DNA of 64,000 nucleotides from Clostridium_AD sp050717635 (GCF_050717635.1 NZ_JBOITO010000041.1:5169-69168); one strand, 5' to 3'. Shown: positions 16,803 through 26,893, counted from the first letter of the stretch. Notes: a model not told the origin generated them from the sequence alone. Program-made: numbers and translations.

Positions 16803-19358
16803 TTGAAAAATATTGATATTGTTTTCAAATATATATCAGAAAAAATCACAATAGATAATATGGTTGATTCCATAAAAAATCATAATACCTATGGAGTAGA
16901 TGCTGCTGAAATACAAGAATATTTAAATATAGTCAGAAACAACGCCAGTACTATATTAAGTGAACTATGGAAAACATCAAAACTAGTAAAAATAAATAGT
17001 AGACCTGTGACTTTCGTGCCAAAAACCATTATTGAGGCTCTTAATGTAGGCAATACTAAACTTTTAAACAATACATTTACAACTACTGAATTAGAAAGTT
17101 TTATTAATAATATAAAAACAGAGAATATCCCAAATGATCCCTTCCAACATTTAATAGGGAGTACTAATAGTCTTTTAACTCAAATAGGTCAAGCTAAAGC
17201 AGCTGTCATATATCCACCTAAAGGTCTTCACACCTTAATTTTAGGTGAAAGTGGAGTTGGGAAAACTACCTTTGCTCATGCCATGTATGAATTTGGAAAA
17301 TCTAAAAAAGACCTTTCCGAAAGCATTTTCCCCTTTATATCTTTTAATTGTTCTGACTATTTTAACAATCCACAGTTGCTATTATCACAATTATTTGGTC
17401 ACTGTAAAGGTGCATTTACAGGTGCTGAAAAAGAAAACATTGGTTTAGTTGAAAAAGCCAATAACGGAATACTATTTCTTGATGAAATTCATAGACTACT
17501 CCATGAGGGACAAGAAATGCTTTTTAATCTTATGGACAAAGGAGAATATCACCGGTTAGGTGAAGCTGGAAAAAAAAGAAAAAGTAATATATTAATTATA
17601 GCTGCTACCACTGAAAATCCAAGCGGTACACTTTTGTCTACATTTTTGAGAAGAATCCCTGTACTTATAACTCTCCCCCTTTTCGCACAAAAAGATATCA
17701 GTGAAAAAATAGAAATAATTGAAAGTTTATTTTCATATGAATCAATAAATTTGAATATGAAAATTAGAGTTTCACCTGAAGTGCTTAAAGCTCTTGCCCT
17801 ATATGAATTCAAATTAGGTAATATAGGTCAGTTAAAATCTGAAATAAGACTTCTTTGTGCAAAATTTTTTCTTGAACATCTTCAAAGCAACCAGGAACTT
17901 ATTATAGAATTTAAAATGTTGGATAAAGAATTACGAGATTTTGTTTTTAATTATAATAATATAAGCGATGATGTTAAAACATATTTAAATATGTTTACAG
18001 AAAACCTTATTATATCTCCTTCTTCTGGTAATGATTATCAACCTAGTAAGTCAAAAAAGGATATCTATGAACTTATAATTAAAAAAGTTGATGATTTGAA
18101 ACTTAAGGGACTTGCTAAAGAATCAATTGACCTAGAAATAAGCACTCTAATTGAGAATCATTTTAGTAATGTAATGAAAACTTTTAATTCAAACAGGTTA
18201 AATATAGATCAATTATATAAACTTGTTTCTAAAGATATCGCAGATGCATCTGCTAAGCTAATAATTATTGCACAACAGGAACTTTCTACTAAGTTTAACA
18301 ATAAATTTATTTTTGCATTTGCATTTCATTTACAATCCCTTTTGAAAAGAATTGCAGATAAAAAACCCATCGTAAACCCTAATGTCTTAAAAATAAAAAA
18401 GGACCATCCCGAAGAATTTAGGGTTGCAAAGGTATTAGTCAATCTATTAAATGAGAAATTTAATGTTATTATTCCTGAAGATGAGAAAGGTTTTCTTACC
18501 ATATTATTGGCAAATAATAAATTAGATGTTATAAAACCAAGTAATATTGGACTTATTGTTTCATGTCATGGTGATAGTACCGCATCTAGTATGTCTAATG
18601 TAGCAAATTCACTTTTAAATACGGATTTAGTTAAGGCAATTGATATGCCTCTTGATGTTAATATAACTGAAACTTACAATAGGATAAAAACTACGGCATT
18701 AGCCATTAATAAAGGTAACGGTATTCTTTTTCTTGTAGATATGGGGTCTTTAGGTAACTTAGGTAAAAAGCTTATGAATGAAACGGGAATTAAAATCAAA
18801 ACTATAGCCAATGTATCCACTCTTCTAGTTATAGAATCACTAAGAAACATATTATACAAAGATTCTACTCTTGAAGATATTTACGCCTCTTTGATTAATA
18901 AAGATATACCCTACTTTCCAATAAACAAACTTTTAGATGAAAGCTTCCAGAAACAATTCATAAAATTTTTAGATACAAATACAAGTACTAAAAACGAAAC
19001 TACTAACGATAATAAAAGTGTTTACGAAACTTCTAAGGAAATGCTTGAGCAATATGTTAAATATATAAATCCAAAACTAGCTATAATAAATATAAACAAA
19101 TTTATTGAAGCTATTAAATTAAATTATAATAGTGAACATCAAGATGATATTATTGATTTTATAGTTCACCTTGGCTGCATGTTAGACCGGTGTATACATA
19201 AAGATATTGTAATATTTGAAAATATAGATGATTTTAAAAAAATTCACATTAATCAGTTTCAACAAATAAAGCAGGCTGCAAGTATTCTTGAAAAAGAATA
19301 TACAATCAATATTAATGATGCTGAGCTATGTTATATTATAAAAATTATAAACAGATAA
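16803..19358 (+). CDS. LevR-type sigma-54-dependent PTS regulator
   Basis: This is a protein of about 851 residues that activates sigma-54 promoters and is controlled by PTS phosphorylation. Domains in order are an N-terminal DNA-binding HTH, an AAA+ domain with Walker A GESGVGKT (about residue 150) and the sigma-54 contact loop GAFTGA (about 206), a PRD with histidines near 511 and 536, an EIIA-Man-like domain with the histidine in SCHGDS (near 591), and a C-terminal PRD with HLGCMLDR (near 791). GGTGGG at 16789-16794 fits a TTG start at 16803 better than the GTG at 16794. It probably controls the divergent PTS-aldolase-dha operon. Confidence 0.9.
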   Translation: MKNIDIVFKYISEKITIDNMVDSIKNHNTYGVDAAEIQEYLNIVRNNASTILSELWKTSKLVKINSRPVTFVPKTIIEALNVGNTKLLNNTFTTTELESFINNIKTENIPNDPFQHLIGSTNSLLTQIGQAKAAVIYPPKGLHTLILGESGVGKTTFAHAMYEFGKSKKDLSESIFPFISFNCSDYFNNPQLLLSQLFGHCKGAFTGAEKENIGLVEKANNGILFLDEIHRLLHEGQEMLFNLMDKGEYHRLGEAGKKRKSNILIIAATTENPSGTLLSTFLRRIPVLITLPLFAQKDISEKIEIIESLFSYESINLNMKIRVSPEVLKALALYEFKLGNIGQLKSEIRLLCAKFFLEHLQSNQELIIEFKMLDKELRDFVFNYNNISDDVKTYLNMFTENLIISPSSGNDYQPSKSKKDIYELIIKKVDDLKLKGLAKESIDLEISTLIENHFSNVMKTFNSNRLNIDQLYKLVSKDIADASAKLIIIAQQELSTKFNNKFIFAFAFHLQSLLKRIADKKPIVNPNVLKIKKDHPEEFRVAKVLVNLLNEKFNVIIPEDEKGFLTILLANNKLDVIKPSNIGLIVSCHGDSTASSMSNVANSLLNTDLVKAIDMPLDVNITETYNRIKTTALAINKGNGILFLVDMGSLGNLGKKLMNETGIKIKTIANVSTLLVIESLRNILYKDSTLEDIYASLINKDIPYFPINKLLDESFQKQFIKFLDTNTSTKNETTNDNKSVYETSKEMLEQYVKYINPKLAIININKFIEAIKLNYNSEHQDDIIDFIVHLGCMLDRCIHKDIVIFENIDDFKKIHINQFQQIKQAASILEKEYTININDAELCYIIKIINR

Positions 19359-19383
19359 CTGTAAGTTATTCTACTTGCTCAGT

Positions 19384-19429
19384 GCATAAAAGAACTCCCC
19401 TGCCAAAGGCTATGGGAGTTCTTTTATGC
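19384..19429 (+). terminator. Terminator of the regulator gene
   Basis: GCATAAAAGAACTCCC pairs with GGGAGTTCTTTTATGC 25 bases after the stop codon of the LevR-type regulator. The T-rich right arm would give an intrinsic terminator, although no additional T-run follows. Confidence 0.7.
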
Positions 19430-19559
19430 TTGTAAATACAAAAGTTCACAATTATTGTTTCTAGACGCAAGCCTTATAGAATAAACTGAAAATAATTTTT
19501 AACTTTTATTGCAATTCACTTATGGTTTCTTTAAAAAGCACAACTTTAGAAACATTATA

Positions 19560-19588
19560 TTGCAAATTATCTTATATTATGATAAAAT
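19560..19588 (+). promoter_or_regulatory. Sigma-A promoter of the membrane pyrophosphatase gene
   Basis: TTGCAA (-35, 19560-19565) and TAAAAT (-10, 19583-19588) are separated by 17 bases. They lie about 34 bases before the start codon of the pyrophosphatase gene, at a natural distance. Confidence 0.6.
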
Positions 19589-19621
19589 ATTTTTGTTTAA
19601 TGAATGAGGAGGAATGGAAAA

Positions 19622-21643
19622 ATGAACAATAGTTATTATATAAGCATTGCTTGTGGTATCGTTTCACTTTTGTGTGCATTTTTATTAGCCAAAGGTGTCA
19701 CTAAGGAAAGTACTGGTAACGATAGGATGAAAGAAATAGCAGGGTACATAGAAGAAGGTGCTATGGCATTCTTAAAAAGAGAGTATACTTACCTTGCTAT
19801 CTTTATTTCAGTAGTCGCTCCCTTAATATTAATTTTCATAAACTGGCAAACAGCAGTTTGTTTCATTGCAGGAGCAATTTTTTCTATTTTAGCAGGTTAT
19901 TTTGGAATGAAAGTTGCTACTAAAGCTAATGTTAGAACAGCTGAGGCAGCAAGACATGGACAAGAGAAGGCTCTTCAAATTGCTTTTTCAGGTGGAGCTG
20001 TAATGGGTTTATCTGTTGTAGGACTAGGAATAGTTGGACTCGGAATTTTATACATAATATTTAATAACAACGTAGATTTTTTAACAGGCTTTGGACTCGG
20101 AGCTAGTTCTATAGCTTTATTCGCTCGTGTGGGCGGTGGAATATATACTAAAGCAGCAGACGTTGGAGCTGACTTAGTTGGTAAAGTTGAAATAGGAATC
20201 CCAGAAGATGATCCAAGAAACCCAGCAGTAATAGCAGATAACGTTGGAGATAATGTAGGAGACGTAGCTGGCATGGGTGCCGACCTATTTGAATCATATG
20301 TTGGCTCTATAATATCAGCATTGACTTTAGGTTCATTATTATATAAAGATGGAACAGGCGCAGCATATCCTTTTGCTCTAGCTTCAATAGGGATTTTAGC
20401 ATCTATTATAGGAGTATTTATAGCTAGAAAAGGAAAAAATAATAATCCTCAAAAAACCTTAGATACAGGTACTTATATTGGTGGAGGAATCGTAATTGTT
20501 TTTGCAGCTGTTTTAAGTAAATATATGTTCAATGACTTTAAAGCATTTGTACCAATTGCTATAGGGTTAGCTGTTGGTATGATCATTGGTAAGATTACAG
20601 AAATATATACATCAGCAGAGTACAAACATGTAAAAAATATTGCATATCAATCTAAAACTGGTGCTGCCACAACAATTATATCAGGTTTGGCAGTAGGAAT
20701 GAAATCAACAGTATATCCTATTATGTTTATAGCAGCAGGTGTTTTAGCATCTTATTATGCTATGGGAGGATACTCAAATACTCTTATGGGTTTATATGGC
20801 ATTTCATTAGCCGCAGTAGGAATGTTGTCTACTGCAGGATTAACAATAGCTGTTGATGCTTATGGTCCTATAGCAGATAATGCAGGTGGAATTGCAGAAA
20901 TGTCAAAACTTCCAGCAAGTGTAAGAGAAGTAACCGACAAACTAGATTCAGTTGGAAATACAACAGCTGCTATTGGCAAAGGTTTTGCCATAGGATCTGC
21001 AGCACTTACAGCTTTAGCGTTATTTGCATCATATGCACAAAAGGTTCAATTAACTGCTATTGATTTGCTACAACCTGTAACCTTAGTTGGATTACTTATA
21101 GGAGCTATGTTACCATTTTTATTTGGAGCTTTGACTATGGAATCAGTTAGTAAAGCTGCTAATGAAATGATCCGAGAGGTTAGAAGACAATTTAAAGTAA
21201 TACCAGGTCTTATGGAAGGAACTGGTACTCCAGATTATAAAAAATGTGTAGACATATCTACAGCAGCAGCTTTAAAAGAAATGATATTACCAGGAATATT
21301 GGCTATTACTGTTCCACTAATTGTTGGAATGCTATTAGGGGCAGAAGCTTTAGGTGGTTTACTTGCAGGAACAGTAAGTAGTGGAGTTTTACTGGCAATA
21401 TTTATGGCTAACTCAGGTGGCGCATGGGATAATGCGAAGAAATTTATCGAAGTTGGAAATCACGGTGGAAAAGGCAGTGATTGTCATAAAGCCAGCGTTG
21501 TTGGAGATACTGTAGGTGATCCATTTAAGGATACTTCAGGCCCCTCAATGAATATACTTATAAAGCTTATGACTATAGTTTCATTAGTATTTGCACCAGT
21601 AATATTTCAATATGGTGGAATATTACTAAAATTTCTAAAATAA
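19622..21643 (+). CDS. hppA: Membrane-bound ion-pumping pyrophosphatase (K+-dependent type)
   Basis: This 673-residue protein hydrolyses pyrophosphate and pumps Na+ or H+ across the membrane. The catalytic DVGADLVGKVE lies near residue 180, followed by DDPRNPAVIADNVGDNVGD and, near the C-terminus, DTVGDPFKDTSGPSMN. The segment GNTTAAIGKG has alanine where K+-independent enzymes carry lysine, so this is the K+-dependent group, in which Na+ pumping is common. About 16 membrane helices are expected. The start at 19622 is chosen because GAGGAGG at 19606-19612 lies nine bases upstream; the ATG at 19604 is too early. It is monocistronic with its own promoter and terminator. Confidence 0.95.
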   Translation: MNNSYYISIACGIVSLLCAFLLAKGVTKESTGNDRMKEIAGYIEEGAMAFLKREYTYLAIFISVVAPLILIFINWQTAVCFIAGAIFSILAGYFGMKVATKANVRTAEAARHGQEKALQIAFSGGAVMGLSVVGLGIVGLGILYIIFNNNVDFLTGFGLGASSIALFARVGGGIYTKAADVGADLVGKVEIGIPEDDPRNPAVIADNVGDNVGDVAGMGADLFESYVGSIISALTLGSLLYKDGTGAAYPFALASIGILASIIGVFIARKGKNNNPQKTLDTGTYIGGGIVIVFAAVLSKYMFNDFKAFVPIAIGLAVGMIIGKITEIYTSAEYKHVKNIAYQSKTGAATTIISGLAVGMKSTVYPIMFIAAGVLASYYAMGGYSNTLMGLYGISLAAVGMLSTAGLTIAVDAYGPIADNAGGIAEMSKLPASVREVTDKLDSVGNTTAAIGKGFAIGSAALTALALFASYAQKVQLTAIDLLQPVTLVGLLIGAMLPFLFGALTMESVSKAANEMIREVRRQFKVIPGLMEGTGTPDYKKCVDISTAAALKEMILPGILAITVPLIVGMLLGAEALGGLLAGTVSSGVLLAIFMANSGGAWDNAKKFIEVGNHGGKGSDCHKASVVGDTVGDPFKDTSGPSMNILIKLMTIVSLVFAPVIFQYGGILLKFLK

Positions 21644-21654
21644 TTGAATACAAA

Positions 21655-21702
21655 AATGAGTAGGACTATTTTAAGTTTAAAATAGTCCTACTCATTTTTT
21701 TT
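21655..21702. terminator. Bidirectional terminator between hppA and the nitroreductase gene
   Basis: AATGAGTAGGACTATTTTAA pairs almost perfectly with the mirrored arm ending CCTACTCATT, followed by eight T on the plus strand and preceded by A on the other side. It ends both converging genes. Confidence 0.85.
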
Positions 21703-21711
21703 AACAACAAT

Positions 21712-22551
21712 TTATACATTAGACCAGCTACAAATGTACTCCCAGTCATTTGGTGTATTTATATTTTTAATTTCTTGCCACCTGCCTTTTAACCCAAGTT
21801 CATTTGCAGATAGCTCAAAATGGCATTTGGCTATGCCAATATCATTTTTTTGCATATCGTAACCAGTTACTCCATAGCCTTTTGTTCTGCAAAGGAAAAA
21901 GTGATATGCATTCTTATCTTTTATAATCCTCCAAGGTTGTTTATTTGAAGCAGAAGGTCCAAGTCTTACCATCTCTAATGGAACAGCATATTGTCCCTCA
22001 CTCTCTTCTTTTAGTGGCACTAAACTATCTACCTCAAAAAACAAGTCACTCCATGGTTTTCGTTTATTAGCACCAATAACTGCTCTCATAGCTGATTCAA
22101 AAAGTCTAGGCTTTTCTTTTTTTATTCCTACAGGAGAAACAATTGCTATGAATTCATTATAAGATAAACTCATATTTTGTTCAAAATTACCCTTATTAAA
22201 AGTTCCACCGAGCCAACATGTTTGAAGTCCCAAATCCGTTATATAGAGCACAATTTTTTCGAATAAATACCCAAATTCAAGTGCATCTTTTTCTTCTTTA
22301 TCTAATATTCCAATAATAAATGAATTCGCACCTGATATAATACCATACGTCCCTAGTTTTTTTGCTTTCCCACCATCATTATCATTATTTTGTATAAATA
22401 TAAACCTAACCCTTAACTTTGTTTCTTCATTAATTTTTGTAATATAATCATTTATCTTTCTAATGGTTATACTTTCAATATTTCTTTGATCATATGACCT
22501 GCTTGATGTCCTCATCTTTATAAGTTCAATAACTGACTTTTGAAATTCCAT
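21712..22551 (-). CDS. Nitroreductase-family flavoprotein (TM1586-type)
   Basis: This 279-residue protein resembles the putative TM nitroreductase family, a tandem-fold FMN-binding protein. The N-terminal RTSSRSYDQRNIE segment and the central LGPSASNKQPWRI are the typical flavin-contacting motifs; LQTCWLGGTFNK lies between them. AAAGGAGC precedes the ATG at 22551, which I prefer over the frame start at 22587. The physiological substrate is unknown. It appears monocistronic. Confidence 0.85.
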   Translation of the reverse strand: MEFQKSVIELIKMRTSSRSYDQRNIESITIRKINDYITKINEETKLRVRFIFIQNNDNDGGKAKKLGTYGIISGANSFIIGILDKEEKDALEFGYLFEKIVLYITDLGLQTCWLGGTFNKGNFEQNMSLSYNEFIAIVSPVGIKKEKPRLFESAMRAVIGANKRKPWSDLFFEVDSLVPLKEESEGQYAVPLEMVRLGPSASNKQPWRIIKDKNAYHFFLCRTKGYGVTGYDMQKNDIGIAKCHFELSANELGLKGRWQEIKNINTPNDWEYICSWSNV

Positions 22552-22779
22552 AATTGCTCCTTTTAAATTATTATTGAGTTTAGACAATTTAAATTATAAT
22601 TTGTTTATATACTTATTATACATTAATTTAAAGTATAAGGAATATGATTATTTAAAAATGGATGCCCGCTGATATTCCAGCTGTAGAATAAGTGAGAGTA
22701 TATGCAATCTAAAAGTTTTGTGCGGTATTTTATTTAATTTATGATAAAATAAGATATATTGAGTGAAGTTTGGGTAATA

Positions 22780-23419
22780 ATGACTGCTGCAGCTTTTGCT
22801 TATAATAAAATAGGATTAGATGAAAATTGTAAAGGAAATAAGAACAGCACTGAAAGAATTAAAAATTGATGGGCCATACATTTTAATGCCCCACTCTATA
22901 TCTGGCATATATTCTATGTACTATGCTATAAATTACCCGAAAGAAGTGGAGGCAATTATTGGTATTGACATGTCTACACCGAATCAAACAAAAAACCATA
23001 AAAACGCTAATATGTCACCAGATTTGACGTTGCTTAATACGTTTGGAATTGTAAGGGGTATTACATATCTTTTGCCAAGTGTTGACGATGGCATTAACAA
23101 AAACAACTATTATTCTAGTGAACAAGTTAAAATTAATAAAATTGCAACAGCCTGGAACAGCAGCAATATATCTGTGATAAATGAAAACACAGAACAACTA
23201 TATGATGTGAAATATCCAAATAAATTACCTGTTTTATCCTTTTTATCAACGGATTCGGTGCACAGCAATAAAGAATGGTTGCCACTTCATAAACAATTAA
23301 TTTCAAACTCTGATATTCAAAAAATTGAAGTTCTTAGTGGAAATCATTATTTACATTGGACAAACGCAGATAAAATCGTTAAAGTGTCAAACGAATTTAT
23401 TTCTACATACATAAAATAA
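22780..23419 (+). pseudogene. N-terminally decayed alpha/beta hydrolase
   Basis: The main open part (22820-23419, 199 codons) encodes the C-terminal three quarters of an alpha/beta hydrolase: ALKELKIDGPYILMPHSISG with the nucleophile serine, and GNHYLHWTNADKI with the catalytic histidine. The usual GHSxGG elbow reads PHSISG. Just upstream, in another frame (22780-22845), AYNKIGLDENCKGNKNSTER corresponds to the preceding part of the same fold. The gene is therefore frameshifted and lacks its first 60-80 residues, including the oxyanion loop. It is probably inactive. Confidence 0.7.
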
Positions 23420-23502
23420 TGTATGCACCAAACGCAACTATTCTGCTATATTAAACCTTTAGTTTTGAAAATACTCAGTGCGTGGATATATAAGTTTAAA
23501 GT

Positions 23503-23541
23503 AAAAACCTAAGGCTAGATTACCCTAACTTTAGGTTTTAA
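23503..23541 (-). terminator. Terminator of the DUF3231 gene
   Basis: AAAACCTAA pairs with TTAGGTTTT around an internal loop, about 25 bases after the minus-strand stop codon. A and T stretches on both sides would allow it to act in both directions. Confidence 0.6.
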
Positions 23542-23567
23542 AATATGTAATTTTAGTATTTATAATC

Positions 23568-24572
23568 TTAGAATTGCACTAAATTCTCATGTTTTATTGC
23601 TTGAGGAGGTTGTTCTAGCCATCCATTATCAATTAGAATATCTGTACCATGTTTAGCATATTTTATATCTTCACTAACATATTTAATATACTTAGCCTGC
23701 AGGTCACTCCGCATATTATCTGCTATAGCTATACCTAAATTACCTATCCCTGATGATGCTAACGCTGCTGTATGAATCATCATTAACTTTTCTGAAAAAG
23801 GCGCAATTGTGGAGTCAGTTACACATGAATCAGAAGTAGAAGGGATTGGAATACCTTCATCTGTTAAGAGCGAAGTTAATTCACCAATTTGTTTTGATGC
23901 AACACTTTTACCTTCGAAGAAAAAGTCAGAATTCTTTTTTATTTTAGAAACTTGCCCAAATCCCGTTGTTATTGCTCTTCCAACTATATTTGAAACAACA
24001 ATGGAAAAAATGTGAGTTATTTCGCATGTAAGCAAAGGTCTTTTTTCTCCAAACCAATCATATATAAAACTTTGAGCTTTTACATATTGAACCTCTTTAG
24101 GCACATCTATTCTTGGAGCTCTAATAAAAACACCCATTGATAATCGAACATTTGCTGAATGATTAAAAAATTCAACATTCATATTAATGCATTTTGAAAA
24201 GTAATCTCTAATATCAGAACGAGCTATATGATTTAAAATTAAAGCGTAATTATGCAATGCAAATCTTGCTATGAAACCCAAGTATTGCAAATAGAAAGAA
24301 TCAGTAAACAAACGTGGAGCATTTATATTAACATCGCTGTCGCTAATTCCATCTGGTATTGATAGTTCCTCTTCATTAAAAAAAATAGTTAAATCTTTAA
24401 TATGTTCATTTGATATATCCAAACATTCCTGTAAAACACCACGAATTTCTTCACATTCTACGTGGTTTAGAAAATACTTCATGATAGATACTAGCATTGA
24501 AGAAATCATGTATGACTTCCATAACCCTGTTACTTCTGACGCAATTAGTGGTATTTTTTTTACATCATTCAT
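23568..24572 (-). CDS. DUF3231 family protein
   Basis: This 334-residue protein is built as two similar halves, each a predicted helical bundle (SEVTGLWKSYMISSMLVSIM in the first, ITHIFSIVVSNIVGRAITTG in the second). This is characteristic of DUF3231, a spore-former-associated, ferritin-like helical family of unknown function. A good AGGAGGG ribosome site precedes the ATG. It is a single-gene unit. The family is often found in Bacillus and Clostridium, which agrees with a spore-forming host. No catalytic residues can be named. Confidence 0.85.
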   Translation of the reverse strand: MNDVKKIPLIASEVTGLWKSYMISSMLVSIMKYFLNHVECEEIRGVLQECLDISNEHIKDLTIFFNEEELSIPDGISDSDVNINAPRLFTDSFYLQYLGFIARFALHNYALILNHIARSDIRDYFSKCINMNVEFFNHSANVRLSMGVFIRAPRIDVPKEVQYVKAQSFIYDWFGEKRPLLTCEITHIFSIVVSNIVGRAITTGFGQVSKIKKNSDFFFEGKSVASKQIGELTSLLTDEGIPIPSTSDSCVTDSTIAPFSEKLMMIHTAALASSGIGNLGIAIADNMRSDLQAKYIKYVSEDIKYAKHGTDILIDNGWLEQPPQAIKHENLVQF

Positions 24573-24698
24573 AATAAAACCCTCCTATTTTATAGCTGAT
24601 AAATTTAGTATTCTCTTTTTATAAATTAATATGTTTTTATTTATGAACATCTTTCTTAAACATAGTCAATATTTTAAGTAAAACGTTAATTAAATATA

Positions 24699-24737
24699 AA
24701 AAACCGCCTGGATAAATTCATCTTACCCAGACGGTGG
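24699..24737 (-). terminator. Intrinsic terminator downstream of the degV-like gene
   Basis: On the minus strand CCGTCTGG pairs with CCAGGCGG, followed directly by TTTTTT. It is about 80 bases beyond the stop codon of the DegV-family gene. Confidence 0.75.
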
Positions 24738-24818
24738 ATATTTTCCTTTAATTATGCTCCCTATGGTAGGAAGAGTTGCAGGCCACATTTCAGTAATTGG
24801 TTTTCTAATTCTAAAGAG

Positions 24819-25664
24819 TTATGATTTACTTATAAAAAATACGGCTAATGCACCTGGTCCACTATGTGATCCCACAGAAGGTCCAATTTCTCCTATCATA
24901 AAATCCGTTATACCAAATTTTTCAGATAATATTTTTACTAATTTATCGCATTCTGTTTTATCTTCTGAATATGCCAGCATTGTTGTAAAAGCTGTATCTA
25001 TGTTCTTACCTCTTATATATTCTACTATTTTTCTGACTCCTGCTTTTCTACCTTTAGCCTTCTCAATTGGCTCAAGCAACCCGTTTTTTATTGTGAGTAT
25101 AGGTTTTATACCAAGCATCCCTCCTATATTCGCCTTTGCTGGAGAAATTCTACCGCCTCGTTTAAGCATTTCCATTGTATCTAAATAAACAATTGATTGT
25201 TGCCTTTTTATTAATTGGTTTATATAACTTATTATTTCATCTATATTTTTACCTTCCCTAACTTTTTTTGCAGCCTCAACTACTAGAAAACCTAAACCAA
25301 TAGTTACTGTTTCAGAGTCAATTATATGTATCCTATCACTTTGTATACTATCTTTTGCTATGCGTGCAGAATTATTGGTTCCGCTAAGCTCTCTTGAAAG
25401 AGTTATACATAATATATCATTTCCATCAGCTAGTTCTTTTTCAAATATTTGTTCAAAAGCATAGGGTTGTACTTGTGCAGTTTTCGGAAAAATATTCTTT
25501 TCCTTTATTTTTTCAAAAAAAGTAGTACTATCTAAGTTAACTTTATCTAGATATATTTCTCCATTTATGTCTACAGTTATAGGCGCAAATTTTATATTAT
25601 ATTCTGCCATTAAATTTATATCTAAGTCACTTGTGCTATCTGTTACAATTGTAATATTGTTCAT
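24819..25664 (-). CDS. DegV family fatty-acid-binding protein
   Basis: This 281-residue protein is a member of the DegV/FakB family, which binds a fatty acid and in many Firmicutes presents it to the kinase FakA. It shows the N-terminal VTDSTSDLD, the binding loop ITLSRELSGTNNSAR, and the C-terminal IGPSVGSHSGPGALAVFF. The length is typical. GAAAGGAGC lies ahead of the ATG. The fakA partner is not adjacent, which is normal. The ligand is unknown. Confidence 0.92.
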   Translation of the reverse strand: MNNITIVTDSTSDLDINLMAEYNIKFAPITVDINGEIYLDKVNLDSTTFFEKIKEKNIFPKTAQVQPYAFEQIFEKELADGNDILCITLSRELSGTNNSARIAKDSIQSDRIHIIDSETVTIGLGFLVVEAAKKVREGKNIDEIISYINQLIKRQQSIVYLDTMEMLKRGGRISPAKANIGGMLGIKPILTIKNGLLEPIEKAKGRKAGVRKIVEYIRGKNIDTAFTTMLAYSEDKTECDKLVKILSEKFGITDFMIGEIGPSVGSHSGPGALAVFFISKS

Positions 25665-25756
25665 TTCAGCAAAGCTCCTTTCATATTATTGAAAAATTAT
25701 AATGCGTTTATATTTTTATAATATTCGCGTTTCATACCGTTTATTCTTATCTTTTT

Positions 25757-25823
25757 TTAAAACAGAAATATATATATTTTTTTCAGCAGTTCCCCTCTTT
25801 GGCTTTCACCATTTTTTTGTTTG
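25757..25823. repeat. Degenerate copy of the 10.7-kb palindrome
   Basis: The run AAATATATATATTTTTTTCAGCAGTTCCCCTCT and the following TTGGCTTTCACCATTTTTTT resemble the right arm of the palindrome at 10712-10771 and its flank (TATATTTCAGCAGGTTCCCT, then CTTTAGCCGATTTTTTTT). The left arm is lost. This suggests that the palindrome belongs to a dispersed repeat family. Confidence 0.5.
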
Positions 25824-25847
25824 TATTCTTTTCATACTGTCTTAAAA

Positions 25848-26084
25848 TTACAACAAGTTATATAATTTCTCCCTATATCTATCTTCATTAAATAACTCTT
25901 CATTTTTTAAAATATAATGTAGTTCCTCTACTAGAACTGCTCCAATCATTTTCTTTACAATATCTTCTGCATATCCACTAGCTACTAATTTTTCAAAAAC
26001 TTCATTTGTACATTCAGGATTATTATCCCTCATTTGATTTTCAACAATTTCTGTAATGTGATCTTTTAATTTATCATTTTTCAA
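25848..26084 (-). CDS. Small conserved-looking hypothetical protein (DUF1841-like C-terminus)
   Basis: This 78-residue, mostly helical protein starts at a TTG codon with AAAGGGG about ten bases upstream. The end (VLVEELHYILKNEELFNEDR) resembles the C-terminal part of DUF1841-type helical proteins, but the match is by eye and weak. Acidic and basic residues alternate and no catalytic motif stands out. It could be a regulatory or structural protein. The function is unknown. Confidence 0.6.
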   Translation of the reverse strand: MKNDKLKDHITEIVENQMRDNNPECTNEVFEKLVASGYAEDIVKKMIGAVLVEELHYILKNEELFNEDRYREKLYNLL

Positions 26085-26243
26085 GATTTCATTTCCCCTT
26101 TATATGATTATTATTTAATACAAAACTAATATATCATTATATCATAAGTTATATATATTCTTCCATAGCAATGCTTTATATTCTAGCTAACATAGCTTAA
26201 ATTTAAACAATAAAATATTACTATTCTGTAGCCCTCATAATCA

Positions 26244-26387
26244 GACTGGATGAGTATGGACTTAAACGAGCTTGAGAAACTAATGCATGAAGAAGCTATG
26301 GTATTCTTTGACGAAGGATATTTATTTGGTGAAGAAGGAAATGGATACGAGCGTATGAATAGAGCATCCATTGGGTACGTTTTTTGA
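26244..26387 (+). pseudogene. C-terminal fragment of a PatB/MalY aminotransferase
   Basis: Forty-seven codons encode LNELEKLMHEEAMVFFDEGY followed by LFGEEGNGYERMN. This is the pattern of the C-terminal end of PLP-dependent cystathionine beta-lyases of the PatB/MalY type (L-x-(D/E)-E-G-Y-x-F-G-x-E-G-x-G-F-x-R-x-N). The remainder of the gene is absent upstream. The fragment ends at a TGA after a diverged tail. The ~500 bases up to the PRC-barrel gene hold a possible terminator and a 33-codon open frame at 26739 that I cannot assign. Confidence 0.7.
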
Positions 26388-26490
26388 CATTTGCCACGTG
26401 GGTGGTACCATAAAATTGAGGAATTAATTAAACTTATAAGTTGTAGATGGTTTAAACCTATAAAATTTGAAAAATAGTAAGTTAAATGTT

Positions 26491-26532
26491 AACTATCCCC
26501 TTGGTGGGGTAGCTAATAGGGGGAGTTTTTTA
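26491..26532 (+). terminator. Possible terminator with two alternative stems
   Basis: AACTATCCCC can pair with GGGGGAGTT, followed by TTTTTT, or CTATCCCC can pair with the nearer GGGGTAG. The first would terminate and the second would not. No gene is obvious directly upstream apart from the aminotransferase fragment. Confidence 0.4.
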
Positions 26533-26893
26533 TTAGTGTGTGAATAATTAGAGGGGGGTATAATTGGGAAATGATAGTATAATTAATATGATTGTCGAAG
26601 AATGTTGAAATATAATGACACAAATGGTATAATTATAGTATAGCAGGACAATAATAACTAATAGTACTTATATTTATGAAAAAAGTATTAAATTGGATAT
26701 AAAAACTTATGTTGCTTTTTTTTTAAAAATCGGGAAAATGTCAGCAAGTGTTACTAGTTTTTGTGAAACCAACGCATCTATAAAGCAACAAAATGAGCAA
26801 AGAAATACTTTTGCAACTGGCAAGAGATCTATAAGTTAATTTGATTTTTCCTTGTTTCTCTTCTATGGAACCGGAAAAGAAAGGAGTACTTGT

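Noticed and set aside
26391..26410. T-box-like sequence GTGGGTGGTACC
   Set aside because: It matches the conserved T-box core partly, but no stem I or specifier loop is upstream (a decayed aminotransferase tail is there) and no downstream amino-acid gene follows.
26739..26840. 33-codon frame MSASVTSFCETNASIKQQ... before the PRC-barrel gene
   Set aside because: It has only a weak ribosome site and no recognisable family; it is too short to support as a gene.
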